Below are positions 1 to 10,553 of a stretch of DNA of 64,000 nucleotides, in pieces; within the stretch, counting starts at the first letter, position 1, and every line of letters begins with the position of its first letter. A program made the translations under genes and the position numbers. Below the pieces are notes generated by a model. It ran no database searches. It saw only the letters and a program-made list of their open reading frames with translations, and had not been told where the DNA came from. Source of the DNA: Trematomus loennbergii (lineage: Eukaryota; Chordata; Actinopteri; Perciformes; Nototheniidae); assembly GCA_012861695.1 (NCBI GenBank), contig JAAOOA010000352.1, positions 182,501 to 246,500 on the forward strand, written 5' to 3'.

Positions 1-29
1 GAGTGCTTTGTTCCTATATTCTGTTCCAG

Positions 30-258
30 CTGCTGGAGGAAAACATCGTCACTTTTGTGAAGAACGAGCTGAATAAGATCCAGAAGGCTCTGAGTTCAGA
101 TTACCCAGAATGCTTAGAGAGTCAGAGGGAGGATGAGGAGGTGTTGGAGGCTGAGGATGAAGAGCAGAGGAGGAGCAGCAGAGAGGCATTTCTGAACATC
201 ACACTGCACTTCCTGAGGAGCATGAAGCAGGAGGAGCTGGCTGACCTTCTGCAGAGCA
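30..258 (+). CDS. NLRC3-like A: N-terminal exon before FISNA
   Basis: The exon begins after the acceptor ending ctgttccag and stops at the donor gtaagagg (phase 1). It encodes about 76 residues starting LLEENIVTFVKNELNKIQ and rich in acidic and charged residues. This sequence recurs just upstream of the FISNA domain in fish NLRC3-like proteins and is predicted to be helical. The frame is fully open here. The equivalent exon of copy B (35408-35636) carries indels and a stop, so copy A is the better template for this exon. Confidence 0.8.
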
Positions 259-394
259 GTAAGAGGGTTTATATTAAGATTTAACAAGCTGGATAAATGT
301 TGACTAATGTCTCAAGAGAACAAAGTATACTCAGATCTTCATTCTTTAAGGATTTATTTGACTCATTGATCTGCTTTGTTGTGTGTTCATTCAG

Positions 395-2185
395 GAAGTC
401 GTTCTGGAGTGTGTCAGCGTAAACTTAAGTCCACCCTGAAGGAGAGGTTCCAGTGTGTGTTTGAGGGCATTGCTAAAGCAGGAAACCCAACCCTTCTGAA
501 CCAGATCTACACAGAGCTCTACATCACAGAGGGGGGTCTGCAGAGGTCAATGATGAACATGAGGTCAGACAGATTGAAACAGCATCCAGGAAACCAGACA
601 GACCAGAAACAACCATCAGACAAGAAGACCTCTTTAAAGCCTCACCTGGAAGAGATGCACCAATCAGAGCAGTGATGACAAAGGGCGTGCTGGCATTGGG
701 AAAACAGTCTTAACACAGAAGTTCACTCTGGACTGGGCTGAAGGCAAAGCCAACCAGGACATCCAGTTCATATTTCCATTCACCTTCAGAGAGCTGAATG
801 TGGTGAGAGGGAACAAGTACAGCTTGGTGGAACTTGTTCATCACTTCTTCTCTGAAACCAGAGACGCAGGAATCTGCAGGTTTGATCAGTTCTCGGTTGT
901 GTTCATCTTTGACGGTCTGGATGAGTGTCGACTTCCTCTGGACTTCCACAACACTGAGATCCTGACTGATGTCACAAAGTCCACCTCAGTGGATGTGCTG
1001 CTGACAAACCTCATCAAGGGGAAGCTGCTTCCCTCTGCTCGCCTCTGGATAACCACACGACCTGCAGCAGCCAATCAGATCCCTCCTGAGTGTGTGGACA
1101 TGGTGACAGAGGTCAGAGGGTTCACTGACCCACAGAAGGAGGAGTACTTCAGGAAGAGATTCAGAGATCAGGACCAGGCTGGCACCATCATCTCCCACAT
1201 CAAGACCTCACGAAGCCTCCACATCATGTGCCACATCCCAGTCTTCTGCTGGATCTCTGCTACAGTTCTGGAGGAGGTGTTGAAAACCAGAGAGGGAGGA
1301 GAGCTGCCCAAGACCCTGACTGAGATGTACATCCACTTCCTGGTGGTTCAGTCCAAAGTGAAGAACACCAAGTATGATGGAGGAGCTGAGACAGATCCAC
1401 ACTGGAGTCCAGAGAGCAGGAAGATGATGGAGTCTCTGGGAAAACTGGCTTTTGAGCAGCTGCAGAAAGGCAACCTGATCTTCTATGAGTCCGACCTGAC
1501 AGAGTGTGGCATCATATCAGAGCAGCCTCAGTGTACTCAGGAGTGTTCACAGAGGTCTTTAGAGAGGAGAGAGGACTGTACCAGAAGGACAAGGTGTTCT
1601 GCTTCGTCCATCTGAGCATTCAGGAGTTTCTGGCTGCTCTTCATGGCCATCTGACCTTCATCGAGTCTGGAGTCAACCTGCTGGCAGAAGAACCTACAAC
1701 CTCAGAAGTTTGAAGTCAAATCTGAACTCACACATCTCTACCAGAGTGCTGTGGACCAGGCCTTACAGAGTCTAAACGGACACCTGGACTTGTTCCTCCG
1801 CTTCCTCCTTGGTCTTTCACTGGAGACCAATCAGAAACTCCTACGTGGTCTGCTGACAGAAACAGGAAGTAGCTCAGAGACCAACAAGAAAACAGTCCAG
1901 TTATCAAGAAGAAGATGGATGAGGATCTGTCTCCAGAGAGAAGCATCAACCTGTTCCACTGTCTGAATGAACTGAATGATCGTTCTCTAGTGGAGCAGAT
2001 CCAACAGTCCCTGAGTTCAGGAAGTCTCTCCACAGATTATCTGTCTCCTGCTCTGTGGTCAGCTCTGGTCTTCATCTTACTGTCATCAGAAGAAGATCTG
2101 GACGTGTTTGACCTGAAGAAATACTGTGCTTCAGAGAAGGCTCTTCTGAGGCTGCTGCCAGTGGTCAAAGCCTCCAGGAAGCTCT
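395..2185 (+). CDS. NLRC3-like A: FISNA-NACHT exon (frameshifted)
   Basis: Large single exon typical of fish NLRs. The FISNA part starts [14 protein letters not shown] at about 413. The P-loop follows (expected GVAGIGKT), but a G is missing near 689. The longest intact frame (800-1615) holds the Walker B stretch [12 protein letters not shown] near 895, the sensor motif LWITTRP near 1045, and the winged-helix region up to about 1510. Further indels lie near 535 (six G instead of seven), 1510, 1700, 1935 and 2181. The C-terminal helices are seen in 1915-2185 ([20 protein letters not shown]). The donor GTAAGT at 2186 lies only 13 bp before a MITE. The frame cannot be translated through as sequenced; copy B lacks most of these particular lesions. 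Confidence 0.85.
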
Positions 2186-2198
2186 GTAAGTACATTAA

Positions 2199-2937
2199 TG
2201 GCGCATTTCCACTGCAGCGCTTAGCACGGTTTAAGCGTGCCGTGCCAAACCCGGCCCGTTTTTTGTTGCTTTTCCACTAGGCGTAGTTACGGCTAACGGG
2301 TACTTTTTCACAGTTTTTCTGGCCCTCCAAAATCGTGGTTCTTTCCGGGCCAACAACCGGGCTGAGTATGCTAAACTAGTGACGTGAGTGGCTACAACTA
2401 CAACACAATGAACATATTTGACCGTGATTTAATTGTAATACACATTTCAAAATGATGCTGAAGTAACAACATACTGATACCGGTTAGTAAAAACCATGAA
2501 TTAATGCTTTGTCAAGTCTGCAGACAGACGGCAGGAGAAAAACCTTTTAAAATGCGTGTTTTCTAAATGGAGATTGGCTAAGCTAACGCAGTATATGCTC
2601 CGACCGTCCACACTCACAACAACGGCCTACAGACATAAATAAACCAGCGACTGTATTCACCATGACACAGGCAGTCTGTGGTTTGTACTTGTTTCACTTT
2701 TGTCTAGTTTCTGAACAGATATGAGGAGCTGTGAGCTCTGAGTGCTAACAGCTAACGGCTGATGTTGGTTTTGTGTTTCGCATCGAAGATGACGTCACGG
2801 CTCCGCCTACACTGCGTTACTATAGTTACTGCCCCAGTTCCTAAACTGTAATGGGAATGCAGCATAAAGTGAGCCTGGCCTACCAAGGCCTAACTATACC
2901 GTACTAAGCCGTGAGGCCCTGCAGTGGAAATGCGCCA
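2199..2937. mobile_element. Harbinger-like MITE in the NACHT-LRR intron, copy A
   Basis: Terminal inverted repeats TGGCGCATTTCCACTGCAG / CTGCAGTGGAAATGCGCCA are flanked by TAA on both sides (2196-2198 and 2938-2940). A 3-bp TWA target duplication is typical of PIF/Harbinger elements. At about 739 bp with no transposase frame it is non-autonomous. The same element sits at the same position in copy B (45087-45818), so it was inserted before the units duplicated. Confidence 0.82.
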
Positions 2938-3012
2938 TAAGAGTCGGACTCATACATCATGATTTGAATATTCTGCTCATTATTAAAATATTGCTTGTTT
3001 TTCCTTTATCAG

Positions 3013-3181
3013 ACTGGCTGTAACCTGTCAGAGAGAAGCTGTGAAGCTCTGTCCTCAGTCCTCAGCTCCCAGTCCTCTAGTCTGAGAGAGCTGGACCTGA
3101 GGGACAACAACCTGCAGGATTCAGGAGTGAAGCTGCTGTCTGCTGGACTGGAGGTCCACACTGTACTCTGGAGACTCTCAG
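3013..3181 (+). CDS. NLRC3-like A: LRR exon 1 (indels)
   Basis: One-repeat LRR exon with the core [19 protein letters not shown] and [15 protein letters not shown] typical of the RNase-inhibitor-type repeats of fish NLRs. It is 169 bp against the usual 174: four bases are missing at the start (ACTGGCTG for ACTGAGTGGCTG) and two near 3153, so it does not join in frame with its neighbours. Flanked by a proper AG acceptor and GT donor. Confidence 0.75.
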
Positions 3182-3526
3182 GTCAGGATTTTCCGTCTTC
3201 CAAATTGTCTATACCCAAATATATTTAAATAGTTTGTTTTGTCACCTTTTAGATCCTGAGATTGACATATTGTACACAAATTGTGTTCTGTCTCTGATGA
3301 AAACTTTACTTTCACACTTAAGTTTTCACCTTTAAGTTTTGCCACATTTAAAAAAAATTGACTTTAAATCAAAGAACTGCGCAAAACTTATTGTGGTCAG
3401 TTAGAAAATCGGATCAGACAAGTATCTTATGATTGCGATCGACCTTGGTTCATCCTGTTCTGTCCCATTTATAGCTTGACGTGACGATAAATGCAGATTT
3501 TTTCTTGTTGATTGTTTTCCTTTCAG

Positions 3527-3683
3527 ACTGAGTGCTGTAACCTGTCAGAGAGAAGCTGTGAAGCTCTGTCCTCAGTCCTCAGCTCCCAGTCCTCTAGTCT
3601 GAGAGAGCTGGACCTGAGGACAACGACCTGCAGGATTCAGGAGTGAAGCTGCTTTCTGCACACTGTACTCTGGAGACTCTCAG
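3527..3683 (+). CDS. NLRC3-like A: LRR exon 2 (indels and deletion)
   Basis: Second LRR exon, nearly identical to the first but 157 bp long. About 17 bp coding for the GLESP region are lost near 3660, and single bases are missing near 3537 and 3620. AG acceptor and GT donor are present. It is probably not functional as sequenced. Its 5' flank matches the single corresponding exon of copy B, while its 3' flank is unique to copy A. Confidence 0.7.
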
Positions 3684-4040
3684 GTCAGGATTCATCAACA
3701 TATTAAGTTACCTTCTAAATAAATATGTGTATGTTGGGAGGCTGTAGCCCATGGGGGAAGTAGGTGAGTACAATGGGAGGGTAATTGATTCTATCCCCAC
3801 TGCAGTTAAACCCAAATTGCTTTTCAAAACATGGTATTGAATTGTATGTTAGTCACTTTATTAAAGCTTAAGGTAAAATAACATTTGTGATTAGTGGATA
3901 TATTTCTATGTTTACTTTACTCAAATATTTGATTTAATAAGTTTGGCCAATCTTTAGAGCCTATATATAACATAATTTACTTCAGCTTTGTATGTGTTTT
4001 GCCCAGGAAAACACTTTATCTCAACATCTTATTGTAACGA

Positions 4041-4475
4041 CCGAATGAGCACCAGTAGAGGACTCAATAGCACGACTCAGGGACAGAGGCTTAGGTTGCA
4101 AAAAGGTCTTTATATGCAGAGGTTCGGTACACGGGAGATCAGTCAGTAAGGCAACCAAAACAGACGAGGATTAGGCAGGAACAGGGTCAGGACACGAAGC
4201 TGGGTCAGGTACACGTGGAATAGATACTAGGAATAAACACTGCTGGAACGCTAGGAATAACTAAGACGAACTGGCACTGAAGGGAATGTGGATGCAGACT
4301 AAGTAGACAGAGGGAGAGATGATAATGGGGCACAGGTGAGGCTAATTAGGGATGGGAAGCAGGTGGAGTTCAATCAAGGGCAGGAAAGCTGAAACTGAAA
4401 TGAGAGAAACAAAATAAAAACATGAATAATAACAAAAACATCAACATGCTGGCCAGGACCTTACACTTATTCACT
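4041..4475. repeat. Unclassified dispersed repeat, copy A only
   Basis: Block of about 430 bp with the purine-rich, ACAGG/GGAACAGG-studded composition of a dispersed teleost repeat, resembling in style the block at 10170-10380. It lies inside the segment present in copy A and absent from copy B. Ends and family could not be fixed by eye. No gene was seen in the flanking intron pieces 3684-4040 and 4476-4714. Confidence 0.4.
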
Positions 4476-4714
4476 TTACAGTTTTGCAATTTTATTATAA
4501 AATGTGCTTTAAATCCAACTATTATGCAAAATGATCTCGGTCAGTCGAAATAATGGTGTTTAGGGGATTACGTAATAAATACGGCAGAACAAAGGTCACA
4601 CATTGTTTCTCCTATATGTGGTTTTCTGTCTATTATGTTTGATATTTAAATACAATATATGAAAAGGGTATGTAATGGCAATTTTAACTGTTCCAATGTC
4701 CTATTCTTTTCATT

Positions 4715-5690
4715 TCATTTCATTTCAAACCTTTATTTATTCAGGTTGTATCTCATTGAGATCATTGACCTCTTTTTCAAGGGAGACCTGCTCAAGTAGG
4801 TTCCACATGAAACATTAAAAACATAAACAGACAACAAAAGGACATCATACAGCATCATTACAGGGATTACAATTTACATAACTATCCACATGCACAGGTA
4901 CCAACAGCTTCCGATTCAGTAGCATCCAACCGAGCTTTAAAACATTTAGTGGCACCAGATTGCTCAGTTTCCATTTTAATTGCAGACTATTCCAGGACAA
5001 TGGAGCTGCGCATCTAAATGCTATTTTCCCTAAGACAGTCCTAGCAGTTGGCACATTTAATAAAACCACAGCATGCGATCTCAGGCAGTAGCCACTTACA
5101 ATTCGCCGTGAGATCAGGGAGCAGATGTAGGATGGAAGTTTCCCTAACATGGCTTTATATATCAAAATGTACCAGTGACTGAGCCTCCGTACAGTTAGTG
5201 AAGGCAGACCAGCCCTTGCATACAGGGTACAGTGATGAGTTAATGCTTTACAGTTTGTCACAAATCTCAGTGCACTGTGATACGCAGCATCTAACTTGAC
5301 CAGGCAATTGGCAGGTGCATTCATATAAATCAGATCACCATAGTCCAGCACAGGTAAAAAGGTCACAGAGACTTTTTCTGGCCTCAAGCGAGAAACAGGA
5401 CTTGTTCCTGTAGAAGAAACCTAGTCTAACCCTCAGTTTTTAAGCAGGTTATTGACATGACGTTTAAAAGTGAGACAATCATCAAGCCAGATACCAAGGT
5501 ATTTGTAACAGGCAACCACTTCAAGTTTTATTCCTTTCGTAGTTAAAATATCTAAAACAGGCTCTGGTGTCTTTTTGGCTTTTGAAAAGAGCATTACCTT
5601 GGTTTTATCAACATTTAAAAGAAGCTTTAGTTCAGAGAGCTGAGTCTGAATAATGTTAAAAGCAGTTTTGCAATTCAACAACAGCCTTTT
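4715..5690 (-). mobile_element. 5'-truncated LINE with reverse-transcriptase C-terminus, copy A
   Basis: Read on the - strand, the block encodes the end of a non-LTR retrotransposon reverse transcriptase: the RT palm/thumb motif NVDKTKVMLFSKAKKT, CYKYLGIWLDDCLTF, and FLPVLDYGDLIYMNAP. It ends in a 3' UTR with ataaaggtttgaaatgaaat, a GAAAT-type tail at 4710-4735. The frame is broken near 5390-5430 (separate frames 5433-5681 and 4845-5387). The 5' end is cut near 5690, the usual result of incomplete reverse transcription. It is close kin to the copy at 57171-58105. Clade (L2/CR1/Rex-like) not settled. Confidence 0.8.
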
Positions 5691-6064
5691 ATTGCCATTA
5701 CTTCACAGGAGGGTTGAGTGATCCAGACGCAGACACAAACAGATGATTTTCCGGTCTTTTGCTGCAGTTTAGAATGATGTTTATTTAGCTTTGCATACCA
5801 AGGTTTAATTATACTGTGTCAAAGGTTGTGGTATGAGCATCTGCCGGGCTGGTGGAATCGGTGTGCTCTTCCTCCTGTGTCTTCGTCCTCTCTGGTCACC
5901 TATGACCCCTTTTATACACCCAGTGCAGCTAACCCCCGCCACCAAGGGTCCAAAATAATATTGCAGTATAAATAAAGTAAACTGAGACACTAACAACACC
6001 CATAAAATGGCTCCTACAGGGTAAATGCAGAGTTTTTTTTATATATATGTCATTGTCCCTTCAG
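5691..6064. other. Intronic stretch without a gene; possible repeat fragment
   Basis: Noncoding sequence between the LINE and LRR exon 3. It ends in a T-rich tract and the acceptor cccttcag at 6057-6064. The part 5700-5960 looks like dispersed repeat, but I could not delimit it. Confidence 0.4.
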
Positions 6065-6238
6065 ACTGAGTAGCTGCAACCTGTCAGAGAGAAGCTGTGA
6101 AGCTCTGTCCTCAGTCCTCAGCTCCCAGTCCTCTAGTCTGAGAGAGCTGGACCTGAGTAACAACAACCTGCAGGATTCAGGAGTGAAGCTGCTGTCTGCT
6201 GGACTGGAGAGTCCACACTGTGAACTGGAGACTCTCAG
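6065..6238 (+). CDS. NLRC3-like A: LRR exon 3 (intact)
   Basis: Perfect 174-bp LRR exon, phase 2 to phase 2, fully open: [17 protein letters not shown], then [15 protein letters not shown] and [17 protein letters not shown]. Each such exon supplies one leucine-rich repeat of about 58 residues. The 3' flank (GTCAGGGTTCATCACATTTG) is shared with LRR exon 2 of copy B, marking one side of a crossover. Confidence 0.85.
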
Positions 6239-6582
6239 GTCAGGGTTCATCACATTTGCTACTTAAATTGGGATTTACATTAATGAATACACATGTAACC
6301 TGCACAATATTTTTTTTCCCATATGCTACCTGTCAAGTTGATTTAGTTGCCAATTTATTCCATGAACATATGTTATGGTTTTTTTTCACAATTGAGGGAT
6401 CTTGAAATAACAAAGAAATCTAAAAGCTACTAGTAATGTTGTCAGATTGTTGAAAGAGATTAGTGGGTATTGGTTGACTAGAAAATAGTTATCATGTTAA
6501 TGTTACCCCACTTCTGAACTAACCCTCCAGTCCTCACAGTAACCTCAGATTAGGTGATGTATGTTGTTGTGTGTGTGTTCAG

Positions 6583-6756
6583 GCTGTCAGGCTGTCTGGT
6601 CACAGAGGAAGGCTGTGTTTCTCTGGCTTCAGCTCTGAGCTCCAACCCCTCCCATCTGAGAGAGCTGGACCTGAGCTACAATCATCCAGGAGACTCAGGA
6701 GAGAAGCTGCTGTCTGCTGGACTGGAGGATCCACTCTGGAGACTGGACACTCTCAG
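6583..6756 (+). CDS. NLRC3-like A: LRR exon 4 (intact)
   Basis: 174 bp, open throughout, phase 2 to phase 2. It encodes LSGCLVTEEGCVSLASALSS, then LRELDLSYNHPGDSG and ends LDTLR. This is the usual last LRR before the B30.2 linker in fish NLRC3-like genes. The copy B exon (46939-47112) encodes the same sequence. Confidence 0.85.
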
Positions 6757-7770
6757 GTATTATAATCGTATATATGTGTTCATGTAAATTATAGTTTTCA
6801 AAATAGTCACAAAGACCCAAACCTGAAGAAATGGCCAAGATAATAAACTGAAGGGTACTGAGGACACAGGCAGCAGCTCAGTGTTTGCAGAAAAGACACA
6901 CAACAAGGAAACATCTTTATCATTTTTAGATTCTGATCTAGATTGCAATGCTCATTTTAATTTGCTGATCACATTTTACAATATATTCAGGGGAGACCTC
7001 TACTTGGCCAGCAGGATGCTCAACATCTTGTTTTTTGTGGTTGAACGGTTGCTAAAATCAAAATCTCCCACAACATAAACACACAGCAGAGATCATCACT
7101 GTTGGACGTGATCTACACTCACTCCGGTATCTGAATTGATCAGAAGTGCTTCTTCTATTTTATAAGCAGTAAATGGCCCCTCCTCTGTTAAAAACAATGA
7201 TGAACTATCAGACGTCTGGTGAATTCTGTGCACCAGAGATACCTTTAAATAAAGTTCATTTATTTTCCTCTTGAGATTGGACTAACTGAACACTGATAAA
7301 TGTTACATCTTATTTTCTGAAAGATAATAATTGAAAATAATGAGCTTTATTTATCGGCTCATAATGAGATGTTCGATTGACCTAAAATAATACCAGCTGA
7401 AAACGGACTAAGAGGAGCTCTCTGTGAACATGTAGGTTCATCTGTGGAGAATAACAAAGCTCCGTGTTTCTCACTCAAAGAAATAACTCATTGGATGAAC
7501 TCAATTCAATTGTGGGCAGGTTTTCCATCCAATAAATATTCGTAGCCCCAACTGAAACTAAAAACATCCATGCAATAAAATTGAATTGAGTTAGTCCAAC
7601 TCAATTTGATCAAATACAGCTGAAATAAAATTATTACGTTAACTAAATTAAATGAATTTACATTTGTCCAACTAAAAATAATATAATTAATTGTTAAAGA
7701 AATAAGGTAAAATAAAATGATTTTTCACTTTATCCCCCATTAAGACACTCATGAGACAAAACCTGGTTGA
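6757..7770. other. Intron between last LRR and B30.2 linker, no exon seen
   Basis: AT-rich noncoding sequence. Part of it (about 7480-7700) repeats AACTCAATT/TTGGACTAA-like words that look like the end of a dispersed element. A similar AT-rich stretch lies at 9965-10085, so the antisense unit between them may be element-borne. An acceptor-like site at 6990 (tattcag) precedes no recognisable domain. Confidence 0.4.
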
Positions 7771-7776
7771 GATATT

Positions 7777-7782
7777 TTTATT
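7777..7782 (-). terminator. Poly(A) signal of antisense SAMD3-like unit, copy A
   Basis: AATAAA read on the - strand, about 630 bp downstream of the stop codon at 8409. It sits at the edge of a region that loses gene-like composition. Equivalent signal in copy B at 48140-48145. Confidence 0.5.
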
Positions 7783-8408
7783 GAAAATTACACCTTGAGG
7801 TGGATAGCCAATCCTCACCTTGTGTAAACAGTGTCACAGCTCTCTGTCAATCAGAGTTATTTGTCTGTCTGCATTTCTTTTTTTATAAAACATATCAATA
7901 AACAGACTGAGCAGGAGATAAAAGCAACTCAGAAAATAATAATAATAATGCCAATCATGGATGAGGAAGGTGACAGTAATCCTCAATTCAACATCAATAT
8001 TTATATACACATCTCAATATTAACTTTACTTGAATACACAGAGCAAGATGTACAAATATTTTTTTAAAAGAACAATTTTAAAGTGGTGCAAATAGCACTC
8101 TCGTAACAGTGCCGAAACTGGTGAAAAATGAACACCCAGCTATTCTAAATCTCCCAGTGCCACAAACAACAAAGACACTATAAAAGATGGAGGCTTTGCA
8201 CTGCTCTCCAAACAGGGAATATCATTGGGTGGTTTGGATAAAGAGTGCACTGCACAAACCCTACAGTATATTTGGTAATTGCATGAGTGTAGCCATTTGC
8301 TTTGAACCTACAATTACAAAAAAAGCAAAAAAGCATATGGAAAATGAAAGTTGAAAAACAAAATATTTGATAAGAAAACTTGACACTTGTTCACATGTTG
8401 TTCACCTC

Positions 8409-8715
8409 TTATGCAAACAGCTTGATTTGCAGCTGCTGTATTTTTGCATTCAGCTTGTGCCCATCCAAGTTCATTACGACCTTCTGTAGAAACTCGAAGG
8501 TGTACTTCAGGTTGTCCGGGAAGCTGAGATCAAGGGCATACATGAGCCCCGAGAGCATGATGAGTCCCACAATGACGCTGCCTACGTTTTCCATGACTTT
8601 AATGCCTTCCATAACAATTCCCACGTCCTCTGGCCCCCCATCCCCGTTTCTTCGGATCGTGTAAATCCCCATGACTGTTGGAAATGTCCCTCTCTGCATC
8701 CTCAGCGGCGGAGGC
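8409..8715 (-). CDS. SAMD3-like C-terminal exon, antisense in NLR intron, copy A
   Basis: The exon starts after a good - strand acceptor (TTGTTTTTCAG) and is open to TAA at 8409-8411, about 102 residues. Motifs: TFPTVMGIYTIRRNGDGG, EDVGIVMEGIKVMENV, LMYALDLSFPDNLKYTFEFL, and a final QLQIKLFA. From memory this resembles the C-terminus of fish proteins annotated as sterile-alpha-motif-domain-containing 3-like, whose function is unknown to me. Only the last exon is recognisable; no SAM domain is seen nearby. Against copy B there is one base change (P to Q) and no indel, in contrast to the NLR exons. A poly(A) signal follows and a possible 5' exon lies at 9870-9935, but its phase does not match this frame. 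It may be a gene fragment carried by a mobile element. Confidence 0.6.
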
Positions 8716-8841
8716 CTGAAAAACAACACAAACACACAACACTTATGTTAAGTAAAAAGCTGAACCCCACAAACAGAAAACTGTGTGTGAAAATATAAAT
8801 AAGCATTCTTAAACCATCAACTGCAGTTTAGAGAAGCACAT

Positions 8842-9575
8842 TTGCTTCTGTCTGGCTCGCCTAATTGACCAATACTGCTTTAAACTGAGATAAGGACCTC
8901 CAACCTTATCAACATACAGAGCCTGAAATACAGAAATAAATAGTTGTACAAAATGTAGAAATAAATTAAATCTAATAAAGATAGTTATCCATGTATGTCC
9001 TGTTTGCTTATCAACTTTTACTTATTTATTCATACATTTACCTATTTATTTCTATATTTATTATTTTATTTATTTATTCCTGTAATAATTTTAACATTTA
9101 TTTCTGTATTATTAATGCATTTACCTACTTATTTCTATATGTATTTCAACATTTATTTATTCGAGAATTTATTTATTTCAGCATTTATTTCTGTATATAA
9201 TTATTTATCCCTGAATTAATGTATACATTATTTATTCATTAATATCCATATTTATTTCCTTATTTATTCCTGTATTATTTTTACATGTATTTATTGATAC
9301 TTCAGTAATACACAAGCGAGAAGTTGACATTATAGACACCTAGCCTTGGGTATGGATGGTGGTGTGCCATAGGATTTTCTCATTATAAATACATGCCATG
9401 GTATTAATAAGTTAGGGTAACACTGTTCAACGCTACATGGCAAAAATATTGTATAAACGTACCAGATACTCCTTGAAGAACGAGTCTGAATTAATTAATT
9501 AATTAATGTATACATTTATTTATTCATTAATATCCATATTCTCTGTGAGGATCTGCCGCTGCAGGGGGTTTGTTT
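8842..9575. repeat. Copy A-specific AT-rich tract with TTTATTT repeats
   Basis: Low-complexity tract made largely of imperfect tttatttctatatttatt-like words from about 8990 to 9300. The segment around 9216-9254 is repeated at 9503-9541. Copy B has a different 140-bp sequence here (49208-49350). The short frames in it are by-products of base composition. Confidence 0.65.
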
Positions 9576-9869
9576 TGGTTGGGTATAAACTGAATTTCGG
9601 TGTACTGTGTTCAATGACAATAACATGAAATCTAATATAATACAATCTACTGATCTCCATTATCCAGCAGGTATTCAATGCTACCCACATGTAGCAAGCT
9701 AGCTTCTAGCTACCAGTTATCTGGCGAGGTATAGCTAGCTTGCCGTTTAGACCCAACTAAAAACGGAGCAAAATATAACACAGTGGTTTCAAATATTCTT
9801 GTCGATATTATGAAAAGGCATTACTTGGAAAGGGTACGTTCTAAACTACTAGAAAAAATAAATACTTAC

Positions 9870-9935
9870 CAAAGAATAGACTTTCCAGTCAGTGTCAGAC
9901 AAAAGGCGGTAAATGACAGAACGGATGTTGCGCAT
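9870..9935 (-). CDS. Candidate 5' exon of the antisense unit, copy A
   Basis: On the - strand an ATG at 9935 opens a frame MRNIRSVIYRLLSDTDWKVY that runs to a consensus donor (TTTG|GTAAGT) at 9870. The upstream DNA is GC-rich with GGGGCGG boxes, promoter-like. It is conserved in copy B (49644-49709). Splicing directly to the exon at 8715 would not keep the SAMD3-like frame, so an intermediate exon or a separate start inside that exon would be needed. I do not recognise this peptide. Confidence 0.3.
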
Positions 9936-10169
9936 GTGCAAAGGGGCGGTCCCCAGATGAAAACAATTCATTTTGAGTTGATGTGTCCTAAATACATTTA
10001 ATAAGTGAATTGATTAATGTAATTTGTGTAAAACTAATCAACTATACTTAGGTTTACTTCTTAAATAAAAATATTGAATAAAGCGAAAAAAAAAAAGTAT
10101 TGTGTCAAGTCTATGAAGGGCTTGAATCATTTGTTTGAGAGTGATGTAATGTCCATGTTTCCACGTTGC

Positions 10170-10372
10170 TCTAACACCCCCCTGTCCAAATGCAGAACAC
10201 AGACAGGGAAGCAGGAATCCAGGTAATAACCAAAACGAGCTTTATTCCAAAAAGCAGATTAGAAACAAAGAAAACTAGACAAGACAGGAAGTAACAGACA
10301 TAACATGGGGGTGAACACTTTTCAAAATAAAAGTGGAGAACATCAACATAAACCCTAACCATGACACCTCCT
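10170..10372. repeat. Dispersed repeat before the B30.2 linker, copy A (internally deleted)
   Basis: Begins near CCCCCCTGTCCAAATGCAG and ends shortly before the acceptor at 10380. Copy B holds a longer version (49950-50352) with about 206 extra bases. The junction in copy A is at aaaacta, a 7-bp word that occurs at both ends of the extra block in copy B. The element family is not recognised. Confidence 0.5.
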
Positions 10373-10380
10373 TCTTTCAG

Positions 10381-10427
10381 GATGGAGCCTGGTGGAGTCC
10401 GATGGCTGAGACCCGGTCTGAGGAAGT
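10381..10427 (+). CDS. NLRC3-like A: linker exon before PRY-SPRY
   Basis: Short exon after ttctttcag, ending at GTGAGTG. It encodes MEPGGVRWLRPGLRK, the standard linker of fish NLRC3-B30.2 proteins. Its phase joins LRR exon 4 (AG|G) and the next exon (T|AT, giving Tyr-Ser-Cys-Glu-Leu) exactly. Confidence 0.8.
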
Positions 10428-10553
10428 GTGAGTGTGGTTTTAATTTGATTCATGAAAACAAAGCAGCCACCATCTTCAAATGTAACCTTCATCATCAAGT
10501 GTCAATAAATGAACAGCTGATAGATTAATAACTGCTGCTGTTTCTCTCATCAG

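Noticed and set aside
9..29. Start of the first ORF (MLCSYILFQ) as a signal peptide
   Set aside because: It lies upstream of the splice acceptor ctgttccag at 21-29, so it is intron sequence.
710..1402. - strand ORFs opposite the NACHT exon (also 43508-44289)
   Set aside because: Antisense shadows of the clearly recognised FISNA-NACHT coding strand.
6985..7075. Possible extra exon after the last LRR (GDLYLASRMLNIL)
   Set aside because: An acceptor-like site exists, but there is no donor in fitting phase, and the LRR exon joins the linker exon directly in phase.
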